Shown piece by piece: positions 10,216 to 20,947 of a stretch of 64,000 nucleotides of DNA (position 1 is its first letter; every line of letters starts with the position of its first letter). The notes below the pieces were generated by a model. The model was not told the origin of the DNA. It saw only the letters and a program-made list of their open reading frames with translations, and ran no database searches. The stretch is from NCBI GenBank assembly GCA_026770025.1, contig JAMXDE010000072.1, positions 108,248 through 172,247 of the forward strand. The letters run 5' to 3'. This DNA is from Craspedostauros australis (Eukaryota > Bacillariophyta > Bacillariophyceae > Mastogloiales > Achnanthaceae). Position numbers and translations under genes: made by a program.

Positions 10216-13200
10216 TTACTCTTCCTCTCTCTGCAACTCCTCTTCCCTCTGTTCCTCCTCTGTTCCAGCTGATTCATTGTTGGTCGCCACGATTCTGGAT
10301 GCTGCTGTTGCTTTGCTTGTTGTGTTGGTTGCTGTCTTGATGAGAGCAGCCTCCTTCTTTTCTTTGCGTTGTTTGGCACTGTACGCTGCAAACAGCGACG
10401 CTTTTACGCGCATGGGATTTGCGTGCAGTTGTACGTACCAGTCAGTTTTCGTTTTTTCGTTCTTCATCAGTTTCTTGTGTGCTTCGTGTTCGGACGGTCT
10501 GTTTTTCGGGTCCTTCGCGGACGCTTCACAGATGTCCTTCAATTTTGCCACAACGTAGTCTGGTAGTTCCGCTGGTTTGCGCGTAGTTTTGCTCGCCCAG
10601 CCTTGTACTGCGAGTGGTGGGTGTTCTGTTTCCGCCGTCTGGTCTTGTAGCGCCGTGGTGTGATCGGATGGCAGGTGTTGTTGTCCGTCTTGGATGGCCT
10701 TGCCGAACACCAGCGCCTTGCTCTCTGCCGCGGTGCGCCCCATTTTGCGTGTCTTGTCCGTCTTCCTGAATGATTCGGACGTGATCGGCAGCTTCTCGGA
10801 CATGTGCCAATCGTCCTCCGTGACACCCAACTCGTTGATACTCCAGCCCTCCCATTCGGTGCTCTTCACCACAACATCTTCCGTGATTCCAGATGCAGCC
10901 ACCAACCGCGCCTGGTCATCGTCGTACTTCACCTCGTGAGTCATACGTACCTGTTGTCCAGATGCGCGGAATCGTCGTTTTGGTGCACCAGGCAACGTCG
11001 TGATGTTGCCTGCCAGGAGCGCCGCGTTGGCAAGTACTGTTGTTGTTCCCGCGATGTCACCGGCTACCAGTGCATGGAAGAGTTGGAGCGGGGTCTTGAT
11101 GTCGCGTCCGCTTTGCACGTATTTTCGCAGTACATGTGTGATGTACGCGAAGTGGGTGTCCAGCATGCTCTTACCAGTTTGGGCCTCTGTGTAGATCCAC
11201 GCGATGATTTTGGCCGCGTTTCGTTGCCTGAGGTTCTTGTTGAGTTTGGACGTGATGAGCGCGATGTGCTCGTGACTGGCGAAACAACACGCATTATCGC
11301 CCTGTAAGATGATTTCAGTCACGGATGGGAGAATGTCTTTGACCTTTTTTGCACGATCTCCAGCAGTCCACCAACTTGAAGTGTGTCTTGTGTTGGTCTT
11401 TCATCGACCACAATGTCGATGAACCGATAAGTAAAAATGTCATTGCGACACGTGATGACCATTGCCCCAAGCAGTGACATCCTCTTCTTCCCCCAATATT
11501 CTTGCTGGGCTTCGCCTTGGCCTGTTGGTAGAATTTTTGCTTATGGTCGAGTACCACATAGGCTCTTTTGTCATTGTTGTTGAGTTCGGATTGATAAAAG
11601 GCGATTTGTCTGAATTGCACTTTGGCACGCACTTTGTGAGCCATGTAGTTAACAATTTCATTGGCGAATCCCGGGGCCGCCGCAAGCATTGATTGCAATT
11701 CGTCCTTGTGTTCCGCGAGTTCGTTGTCCTTAAGCAATGTGACGAATGGGACAAAATGATCATCCACAAATCGCATTGCTGCTCCACAATGGTTGCATAC
11801 TTTGCGTGGTTGTTGGTTTGCGGCAGCGGAAGAAATGTCAATTGTGATGGTTGGACTGTCCTTTGTTACAGCAGTGTTCTTCTTGCATTTGTGCTTGTTG
11901 GTGCGTGGTTTGCGTTGGTTGGTTGTTCCCTTCTTCTTCTCCTTTTCGGTGGTGAGAGCGAACGCGGCCGAATGCATGGGGTCATCACACTCGAGCTGCA
12001 TGTGCGACGCGGTGAATTCCCATTTGACGAACACAACAAGCAGTTCGAGTTCGTGCAACAGAGACTCTGCTGTGCGCAAATGTGGTGAGATGACGTCATG
12101 GGGGTTATCGTTGTCGTAGCGGATCCCGTCATTGGCATCCACAGCTGCATCGTTTTTCTCCTCCCCATCCGCTTCATACTTAGCCTCCAGCAGCTCGACT
12201 AGGCGCGAAATTGCCTGTTTGAGTTTCTCTGTTGCCATCCAGAAGTAACTCTCAAAGGAAGAAAGCCCCGTCTTGATCTTGCTTTTGCGTGTGAGGAGGT
12301 TAGTAATGGTGGTGAACGCGGGTCTTCCCACTGGGCTGTTTGTAGTGGACGAGTACATGCCAAATAATTCTCGGATGGTCGTGCCACCTCGATCGAACAC
12401 CGGGACATTTTCGAATTCAACCCCCCCATACTGTACCGTGTGACTCAGCCCCGCCTTGTATGTAGTAGTGGTCATGAGGAAGGACACCACACCAGAGAGA
12501 TCACAGGCACGCACGCGATACTGGAGAACTCGGGATGGGATGACTTTGCCGTTGCTCAAGATGTCGTAGTAACCCCGCAAGGTACAGGCCTGGCTGTGCG
12601 TGATGATGTCGCGTTTGGGAAGCATGCGCGCCTTCTGTTCCTCCGATAATCCATGTGCGTGCTTGTCCAAGATAGCAGTACACAGTGCATGAGGCGCAGA
12701 CATGGCCAAAGAAGCTCTCACTGTGCAGGATGATGTAGTTTCTCCGAGCAAGCAGAGGGTGTAGAGGTTAGATGCCAACATTGTCGGAGGAAGCTCAACC
12801 TGACCGCGCACGTATGCAACCACCTGTCCCATCTGACGAGTTGGCACCTCTTCTTCTGGAAGCAGGACAGTCCAAAGCGCACACGATACGACACTCCACA
12901 TCTGTTTGATGTTACTCCAGATGGTTCGATTGTGTCTGCCTGTGAGGACGAACCCTTTTTTTGGCATTGACCGCAACAGTTTTGGATCTAGGTTAGATCC
13001 AAGCTCCGCCATCACACGAACGATAGCATCGCGCCTCCAGCTCTCCTCCTCCGGATCATGCCCAAACTTCCCGCCCCTCCCGCCCCTGCCAGCGCGTGTC
13101 TGTTCCTCCTTTTCGTCAACATACGTGCTGTCGCTCTCATTTGAGGGATCTGCGTACCCCCCAGAAGCTACCGTGTTGCAGCGCCGGAGAAGCCTCCCTG

Positions 13201-13645
13201 GTGGGGTCGGCTTGACAGGTGGTGCAACATCAGACGCAACAAGAGGCTCAACTGGGGTTGGCGCGTTCACGATAATGCTCACCAACGTACCATCGCCGAC
13301 ACCTCGTCCCTCCGAACGCACCCTGACATGGGAGTCGTTGTAGACGCCTCCGTTGTTGTCGAGGATGTGTACGAACACGTGCAGCTCGCGAGCGTGCGCA
13401 TGCGTGCCGTTTGGGACGAGGTTGCCATCCGCTGCATGCATCGGCTTCACATCGATCACTCGCGTGATGGTGGTCGGCTTCCTCAACGCAGCGGACAGCT
13501 TGTCAGGCAACAGTTGTTCAGCAGTAGGTAGCAAGTCACCCTTCGAATCGACAGGAGGAGCAGACACAGGGTGAGCGCGAGGTTTCTTACTGGGGGAGGG
13601 GTTGCCATCCTTGGAGAGGGCCTTGGCGGCGGTAGAGAAAGGCAT
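10216..13645 (-). pseudogene. Transposase of copy B, frameshifted
   Basis: Homologous to the copy A transposase from MPFSTAAKA (13645) to the acidic Glu/Arg-rich tail (10216). Compared with A, the run of six A after the DHK Asp codon has one base fewer (11534-11538 on the plus strand). A second base is missing near 11346-11352, just before the LQSDNA motif. The downstream part from about 11322 is then open again and keeps QGDNACC and YTEAQTGKS. A stop near 10216 also shortens the tail seen in A. The protein cannot be made in one piece without frameshifting, so B is probably non-autonomous. The upstream poly-Ser/Cys reading through the microsatellite (to 14086) is taken as leader, not protein. 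Confidence 0.8.
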
Positions 13646-13760
13646 GATGCAGTTGTTGCTGTAGAGTAGTGTTGCTTGCAAGATGGATGTGATGAACTGC
13701 ACAGGTGGAGGACGAAGTGACGAAAGGAGAGCATGCGATGATGGGTGGACCATTCGTTGA

Positions 13761-13910
<150 letters not shown>

Positions 13911-14366
13911 TGACGAGAACGTGCATTGAGCGAAAGGGCGAGTGTGCATGGCATTGGCGAGCCAAGTTGTGAAATGGAGCGAACGTGTGGCGCGAATTTG
14001 CGAAATGATGGAGATGATGTGTTTTGTGTGATGTGTTTTGTGTCATCTGTTTTGTGACGAGCAGAATGTGGAATCATGCGCCACATGCTAACGTGTAATT
14101 AACGCGTACCAAACCACCGGCACCTTCCGAAGCAAGTCCGTGACTGGTCACCTCACGAGAAATACATGAGAACACTATCGAACCTTCGGCAGAAACTAAC
14201 GAGTTTTCTGCCGTAGGATCAACGCGACTGCACTGTACACATAGATCACTCCATAAAACTTAAGATGAAACAAAGTACAAGCTGAAAGGGTCCAACATAT
14301 GTAAATAGACTACGAGAATTATGTATATGCAATTAGTTTTAAAATCCCAGAAATTTGATTAGACTC

Positions 14367-14405
14367 TTGATTGCAAACAGTTGGTCGACTCACTGATCGG
14401 GCTCA
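14367..14405 (-). repeat. Right terminal inverted repeat of copy B
   Basis: Inverted partner of 8271-8309, followed by TA at 14406-14407. Confidence 0.88.
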
Positions 14406-14407
14406 TA

Positions 14408-14988
14408 GAGAGGTCTCGCATTGTTTCGATTTCCATCGAGAGGCCCCCTGCGGCCATGTCACATGCGACATGGTGTCAACAAGAGTTCTCAAGAATTTCT
14501 GGTTCTTGGAAGGACTGAAAACAGTCCATCTAGTCGCTCGTCAGATTCCACTTTGATTAGAATCTAGACATTATAATCCTGGCAGTCTTTGGCAGACGAT
14601 CAATGGATATTGAAGGAGATTTTGACAATTTTATATTGTAATGGTTGATGTTATACTCTAATTGGATGATAGTGTGGATTTGGTTATCAAATCTGTTGTG
14701 AGCTACGATAATACTTGTACTAGCATGGTTTCGAAGCAAGAACTCTACTAGAGAGAAATTCGATTGTAGACATCGATGTAAGTTCTCTGATTGGATAACT
14801 GTTTATCTCCGCGTGGAAGTGATACTTTTGCCGGGACTCTCTCGATGGAAGTGACTTCCATTTCTGCTGCACAAATGGAAATCACTTCCATCGAGCGAGG
14901 GGGTGATTTTCTCGCCACCCCCAGAAAAATGTCTCTATCAGGTTATGACTCCCTCACGGGACTCTCTCGATGAAATGCGAGACCTCTC
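14408..14988. mobile_element. Candidate MITE/foldback element next to copy B
   Basis: The ends GAGAGGTCTCGCATT (14408-14422) and AATGCGAGACCTCTC (14974-14988) are perfect 15-bp inverted repeats, each flanked outside by TA (14406-14407 and 14989-14990). A looser CGATGG/CCATCG-containing block continues inward on both sides. No coding sequence is seen inside. The left TA is the same TA that forms the right target site of copy B. Confidence 0.55.
14841..14895. repeat. 23-bp inverted repeat (hairpin) inside the MITE candidate
   Basis: Left arm 14841-14863 starts CTCGATGGAAGTGACTTCC; right arm 14873-14895 pairs with it in 22 of 23 positions around a 9-base loop. Within each arm GGAAGTGACTTCC is itself nearly palindromic. 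The CTCTCGATG motif recurs at 14963. Confidence 0.8.
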
Positions 14989-15262
14989 TAATCGTATCAT
15001 GCTTCGGTGCGCTGCTCTCTCTTCCACGTTGTTGTCAAGACGGAGGTTCGCAAGTTGGCTCCCTCTTCGTTCTCATGTCCACGCTGTTCCTCTCCCAGCA
15101 AAAGAACAATGGCCAGAAGGGAAGCGATTGGTCATGTCTCGCCATAAAATGACCAAACAAGACAGGGTCACGCGAATGCACCCAGAAGCGAGACTGGGCA
15201 AAGTGATCAAGGGCAGACAGAGCACTCGTTGAGTCGAGCAGAGCAGAGCACAAGTTGGAGCC

Positions 15263-18200
15263 ATGAAGCCAAGCAGATCATCTCGGACCATTGCGGTTGA
15301 TGTGCTCACGTCAGGGCGTGAGTTCTACGATGATGGATACACGGAACAGGAACAAAACGAAGTTCATCTGCCATCCACCTATCAGCCGGCTTCAGTTCGC
15401 CTGCACAGCAGTGTTTCCAAGGTTGACGGCAACGGCAATAGCCGGAACGATGAGAATGGTGTTGCCCACACCAGCCATGATGGCGGCTTCGTCAGCCACA
15501 TGACCAAACCGACCTCCAATGCAACTCTATCGGCGCCGACCGCCGCAGACACAGACGCAGGAGCTTCATCCGAGATGGTCCATCAGCCATTCTTCGGAAG
15601 GACGGCAGAAATCAACAAGCTCAAATCCATCCAACGCAGAATCATGAAGGACAGCAGCGATTCAAGCCATTCATCGACCGCATACCCAGCCGTGCTGGTG
15701 TGGGGAACAAGCGGAACGGGAAAGTCCTGCATGATCGAGCAGTTCATCGATGAAACCTGCTGCACTTGCAAGGCAACAGCTACGAATACGCCATCGCGGG
15801 CATCAGCGGACGCAGACAATGGGACCGGCTGCTGTTCGTGTTGCTACGTCTTGCGCGGAAAGTACGATGAAGGAACAGGTGGAAGCGAGCCATTCTCTGG
15901 CATCATCCAGGCTCTCGATGATTTGGCCATGCAACTCCGTCACGGTCCGCAGGAGGAGCTTGACCGAGTGCGATCTTTGATTCGGAATGCGTTCAGTAAC
16001 AACAGAAAAAGGGCGAACAAAGCCAACAATGCTGCAGGTCTCACCCACAATACTCATAATGACGATGAGCAAGCGAAGAAGCCAGGCACGGACTCTGGAC
16101 TGGAGCTCTCTGGTCTCACGACGTTGGTGCCGTCGCTCTCCATTCTCTTGAGTACTGGTGGTGCCGTGACTAGCCCATCCATCGTATCTCAATCAACCAA
16201 GTCTCTTGCATCAGGGGGTAACACCAACCCACATGACGACCAGGCATCTTTGGCGCATGTGCCGATCTCCGCTTCTTCATCAGCTGGAAGCTCCCGAAAC
16301 GCGTGGAACCGTCTCCAGTACGTCTTCATCCAGTTCATGAAGGCCATCTCCACGCCCACCAAGCCCATCTATCTCTTCCTCGACGATTTGCAGTGGTCAT
16401 CACCTGTGGGATTGGAGCTGCTTGCAGCGCTCATCTCGGATTCCGACATGAACAGTTTCATGTTGCTTGGTGCCATCCGGCAGGACACGGATCCACACAA
16501 CGATGAGATCGTCGAGCTGGAAGTGGACGCACCTTTGCGGACGTCATTCCTCGATCGTTTGGTGTCGCCCGCTGATGATGATGATGATGCTGATGGCGTC
16601 AATGGTGGCATCGGTGCAAATGCCACAGACGCCCACCCAGGCCGAAGGCATTCAAGCGGAACAGGTCAACATGCCTCAGGCAAGGCAATGGAAGGACACC
16701 ATCAGCCACATCTCGAACAGATCACCATCACCAACCTCTCCCTGGATGACACGACCCAGTGGTTCTCCGACATGTTCGACCGTCCGCAAGATGATGCTGA
16801 TTTGCGCATCCTCACGAAGAAGCTCCACAAGAAGACACGCGGCAACGTCCTCTTCACGCTCCAAGCCATCGAGGAGCTGAAGCGCAAGAACATCATCGTG
16901 TTCAGCCGCATCACGTTCATGTGGGAATGGAATCTTCCAAGGAAGAACAAGCGCCAGAACGCAAACGTATCGATCGGCTTCGAGAACAACAGTGCTCCTC
17001 ATGGTGGCCTTGGTGGCACCGGCCACGATGGTGGGAGCGATGCTCGGAATGATGACGACGAGGATGACGATGATGATCTTCCCATCAGCGACAACATTGT
17101 CGCTATCATCGAGACTCAGCTCAGACAGCTACCAGATGATGTTCAGCACGTGCTGTCGATCGCATCGTACATTCGAGCTCGCTTCGACCTCTTCACCCTC
17201 CACAAGGTGCTGGAACACGAGCAAGCACATGCTGTCAACATCAGCGACGCCAGCGACGCCAGCGACACCAGCAACACCAGCAACACCCACGCTGGTGGCC
17301 CCAACAGCAGAAAACAGGCCACCGATCAACCTGCACAGACGGGTTTATGGACACAATCCAGGGTCGCATCTGTCCTGCAACAAGCCGTCACTGAACGACT
17401 CGTTATCAAGTCAATCACCGCCAAGGACAGATACCAGTTCGTCCACGATCGAATCCAGCAAGCCGCATCCGGACTCGTTCCGTACGGCGAGATCAGGGAC
17501 AAGCTGAGGGTGAGGATCGGCCATTGTCTGCTGGACATGTGCACAGCATCACAACCAAGCTCCCCCGTTGAACTTCCAGCCAGGCATCAGGATGGCCGAC
17601 AGGATGATCAACACGACATCCGCCACGAGCGTGCCAAGCACAGTGCCAAGGATGATGGAATCGACAACGTCGAACCATTGCAGATGGAAGACTCGCAAGA
17701 AAAGTCTCCGCATGACCATCCACATCCATCCCAACAGGACGACGCACTCCTCTTCGTCGCAGCGGACCATCTCAATAGCGTCCAAACGAAGGATCACATG
17801 TTCTCCGTCACCATGAACCTCCGAGTTGGCAAGAAGGCACTGCAGATGGCCGCCCTCGCGGCCGCCGCTGGATATCTGCACAAGGCGTCCAACGCTCTCA
17901 AGCGAGTACGAAAGCCGTGGGAAGACCACTACGACCTATCACTCCAACTATGCCAAGCCAGAGCTGAGGTCGAGCTGTCTCTCGGCCACTTCGAGCTTGG
18001 ATACAGGCTCTGCAACGAAGTGGTTGACAAGGCCAAGACGCTGGACCAGAAGCTCCAGACGTACTTCTTGATGGCGCATGCATTGGGGCGAGAGAACAAG
18101 CACGTGGAGTCGCTGTCATTGAGTCTGAGTGTGGCTCACATGCTCAATGTCCTTCCCCGTCGCTGTTACCTAATGCACATCACGAGGGACATACTGAAGA

Positions 18201-19558
18201 TCAGGTCGTACTTGAAGAATCACACAGATGACGAGATCTTGGAGTTGCCGTTGTTAGATGACCAGCGGATGGGTATTGCCATGCGAATATGTAGCGAAAT
18301 CGTGTATCGAGGCATGATTGTGAATGATACCATGCTGTTTCTACTCCAGGGATGCAAACTGATCAAAATGACCATGAAGTACGGAATTTGTGTGGGATCG
18401 GCCATTGGCTTCATGACGATGGGCATGATATTCGACAGGCTCATGAACGATTACGCTTCTGCGTTACGTTGTGCCAACATCGCACTGAGGATGATGAAGC
18501 TGACGGGTTGGGACTACTTTGCTGGACTGGTTGACATCGGCACCAATGAGTACATCTACCGATTCAGCCTGCCGGATGAAGAGATTGATCGCCTCAATCG
18601 CAGCGCATATCACCGTTCAATGAAAGCAGGCGATTTCGAAGTTGGACTTCTGATGCTGAAGTTTCGCTACGTCGCCCACTACTTGCAGGACTACACTTTG
18701 CAGGAGATGGGCGAAAGCATCGAGCATGCCTTACAACAATCACAAATCTACCGAGTGACCTCCATGGATGAGACTTCAATTACACTCCTGCGACTTTCGA
18801 AGACTTTGAGATGCGCGGAGAAGACTGATTGGGCGCGCATCGAAGTTCAGTCGCAAAGAGATCTCAGGAGGGATCCGCCAGATCTCTCGCGACTGTACGA
18901 CATCAAATGGGAGTTCTTCACCTCTTCCGCCTTGGCCTACTACGATGGGAGGCATGAGCTTTCCTACCGGTTGATGCGGCTTTTCCGGCATGTGGCAGAC
19001 AAGAACGAACCATTCCAACTCATCAAGCATCGCCTGTTCCTGTCAGGTTTAACAGCGTCCGCCATGTACAAGCAGACCAAGCAAGGCATGTACAGAAGAA
19101 AGCTGTGCTCCCAGCTGAAGACTCTGCGAACCATCGTGGCCAACAAAGGGGACAGCCTCTGTCTCTGCAAGCTGCTGATGGAAGCAGAGCATCAATCTTT
19201 GTCGGATGCGAAAGGCAACCCTGCCAAGATCCAAAAAGTCTTGAATGCGTACGAAGCTGTCATCCAAGCAGCAGTCAAGGAAACATCCATGCAGATCACT
19301 GCATTGGGGTACGATCTCGCCGCAGAGTATCTCATCCGATGCAAAGAGCAAGCAGGAGGTCAACGAGGAAGGGGCAACGGCGGCGATGGTGATGGCGATG
19401 GTTCCGGTTTGGAAGAAATCGTTTCGGACGGTGCCATCAGGCAGTACCTGCTGCAGGCCCTGGATCATTACCATGCCTGGGGATGTCAATTGAGGATTGA
19501 CTACATCGTGAGGCATCGAAGGGAGTACGTCGGGAACTGGCATCCAACAAAACCGTAA
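15263..19558 (+). CDS. STAND-type ATPase with helical repeats, paralogue 1 (1,431 aa)
   Basis: Likely a signalling ATPase of the AAA_16/STAND type. Residues 1-105 are disordered. FFGRTAEINKL (about 110-120) is the usual entry to this NTPase module. Walker A is GTSGTGKS at 148-155, and Walker B is YLFLDDLQW with D374/D375. FVHDRIQQAASGLVP at about 726 is the motif that closes the ATPase/winged-helix part in bacterial and algal multidomain kinases and cyclases. The remaining 680 residues are alpha-helical, TPR-like, and end with the DHYHAWGCQLRIDYI block that precedes GAF/kinase domains in relatives. No kinase, cyclase or other output domain follows. Poly-Asp and Gly-rich insertions occur near 440, 600 and 1375. 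A paralogue lies at 56460-60347. The specific pathway is unknown. Confidence 0.88.
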   Translation: MKPSRSSRTIAVDVLTSGREFYDDGYTEQEQNEVHLPSTYQPASVRLHSSVSKVDGNGNSRNDENGVAHTSHDGGFVSHMTKPTSNATLSAPTAADTDAGASSEMVHQPFFGRTAEINKLKSIQRRIMKDSSDSSHSSTAYPAVLVWGTSGTGKSCMIEQFIDETCCTCKATATNTPSRASADADNGTGCCSCCYVLRGKYDEGTGGSEPFSGIIQALDDLAMQLRHGPQEELDRVRSLIRNAFSNNRKRANKANNAAGLTHNTHNDDEQAKKPGTDSGLELSGLTTLVPSLSILLSTGGAVTSPSIVSQSTKSLASGGNTNPHDDQASLAHVPISASSSAGSSRNAWNRLQYVFIQFMKAISTPTKPIYLFLDDLQWSSPVGLELLAALISDSDMNSFMLLGAIRQDTDPHNDEIVELEVDAPLRTSFLDRLVSPADDDDDADGVNGGIGANATDAHPGRRHSSGTGQHASGKAMEGHHQPHLEQITITNLSLDDTTQWFSDMFDRPQDDADLRILTKKLHKKTRGNVLFTLQAIEELKRKNIIVFSRITFMWEWNLPRKNKRQNANVSIGFENNSAPHGGLGGTGHDGGSDARNDDDEDDDDDLPISDNIVAIIETQLRQLPDDVQHVLSIASYIRARFDLFTLHKVLEHEQAHAVNISDASDASDTSNTSNTHAGGPNSRKQATDQPAQTGLWTQSRVASVLQQAVTERLVIKSITAKDRYQFVHDRIQQAASGLVPYGEIRDKLRVRIGHCLLDMCTASQPSSPVELPARHQDGRQDDQHDIRHERAKHSAKDDGIDNVEPLQMEDSQEKSPHDHPHPSQQDDALLFVAADHLNSVQTKDHMFSVTMNLRVGKKALQMAALAAAAGYLHKASNALKRVRKPWEDHYDLSLQLCQARAEVELSLGHFELGYRLCNEVVDKAKTLDQKLQTYFLMAHALGRENKHVESLSLSLSVAHMLNVLPRRCYLMHITRDILKIRSYLKNHTDDEILELPLLDDQRMGIAMRICSEIVYRGMIVNDTMLFLLQGCKLIKMTMKYGICVGSAIGFMTMGMIFDRLMNDYASALRCANIALRMMKLTGWDYFAGLVDIGTNEYIYRFSLPDEEIDRLNRSAYHRSMKAGDFEVGLLMLKFRYVAHYLQDYTLQEMGESIEHALQQSQIYRVTSMDETSITLLRLSKTLRCAEKTDWARIEVQSQRDLRRDPPDLSRLYDIKWEFFTSSALAYYDGRHELSYRLMRLFRHVADKNEPFQLIKHRLFLSGLTASAMYKQTKQGMYRRKLCSQLKTLRTIVANKGDSLCLCKLLMEAEHQSLSDAKGNPAKIQKVLNAYEAVIQAAVKETSMQITALGYDLAAEYLIRCKEQAGGQRGRGNGGDGDGDGSGLEEIVSDGAIRQYLLQALDHYHAWGCQLRIDYIVRHRREYVGNWHPTKP

Positions 19559-20947
19559 CAGAAGACTAGAACGAGCGAAGGACGATTGAATGGAACAATT
19601 GATAGTATCGCTTTGGTTTCGGATGGATCATTTGGAACTGCTCTGTTGGTCCCATACCTCAAGTTGGCGTGGAAAGCAGTTGGCGTAGTTTCGGTTTCGT
19701 CGCATCGGCAGTGGGCAGCATTACCTCCGTACGCTTTCCCATTACGAAACGCGTACAGGGTTGGATCAGACAAACACAAAAGTATGGTATGGCGCCATCG
19801 AACGCCGTAGTTTGTTGTGACGCTGTCTCCTCTCCTCACGCGCTCTGCATGTTTCATTTTCAACACTTCATCGCATCAACATCACGAGTACAAGGATGGC
19901 AACAAGCGCAAGTTGCTACACCAATAGACCACCCTTTCGTGGCACGTCCTCGTCCAATCGAGTAGCTCGTACAAATATTGTGGACCTCGCCGCGACTGGT
20001 TGGAGTGGTTGGATTACATGCAGTTGGTCAACACAAAATGTGGCTTGCCAATGACGAAGGAGATAGGGGTGCATGTTGGTGTTAGTGTTGGTGTTGGTGA
20101 TATGAAGATTGGGATGGTGGGCAGTCACGGTGGTGTGTGAAATGCCAGGACCATCATTGAAGGATGCTGGGCAAGCAAATAGGGATCCTCCCCATGGCGT
20201 AAAGTCCATGGTAGTTGCAATGATCTCTTGAAATGATTTGCCAGCATGCACGTACGAGCTACTCGTCGAAATGAGCTGCCGATAGTATCCCCGTCAACGT
20301 CGCTTGCGGAATCGTGGAATTGCGGCCGCAGTCTTGTGCACCGCTGCTGCTGCTGGACAGAGTGCACCCTTCTCCGCTGCAATGAGCAGAGGCGGGTATT
20401 GCACCTTCCCATCACGATCTAGAGGGCGCGAGAATGTTGCTTCCGGTGCCAATGTCGTAGGTACCACGTTCTGTCCACTGGCCTAAGACACCCAAATGTG
20501 GCACTGCCCGATATGCTATTTTGTATCCGCATGATCTAGATAGGGAAGAGCGAGACGCTCCATCTGGCCACGCAGCTCCCGCTTGAACTCAGAGCAACCG
20601 ATGATGGCGAGGTTGGATTGCAGTGGTTTGTAGAGGCACTCATCGTCGCATCGTCGCATGATCGCGCTTGAAAGCAGGGCGAGGACACGCGCATCGCGCA
20701 ACTTGTGACGACGCATTTCGTTGTCGCGCAGGGCAAAGACGCGGCAGCGCCAACGATAATGTTCGCAGCCGCAGCGCAGCGCACCAGGGAGATTAGTCGA
20801 CACGGATTCAATTGGAGGATTCTGGCTCGTCTGCTGCAATGGCAACTCCGGACGGTAGAGTACTCGAAGTCTCAATTGAGCACATTTCGAATATATAATA
20901 AATTATGTAGTTTTGGAACGTGTGGGTGCATGTATACCATATCACGG
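19559..20947. other. Intergenic region
   Basis: Lies between the convergent ATPase and Cys-rich genes. It contains a dispersed repeat copy at 20105-20205. A 119-aa minus-strand frame (20875-20516) with several Cys and Leu-rich stretches is noted, but no family is recognised. No RNA gene was seen. Confidence 0.45.
20105..20205. repeat. Dispersed repeat, copy 1
   Basis: Contains GGTGTGTGAAATGCCAGGAC, then CATC and later AGGGATCCTCCCC, closely matching 29348-29450 in the same orientation. Roughly 100 bp, with small gaps. Neither copy lies in a recognised gene. Confidence 0.7.

Noticed and set aside
20516..20875. 119-codon minus-strand frame with several Cys
   Set aside because: Could be a small gene, but no CxnC pair spacing or signal was clear enough; recorded as intergenic.
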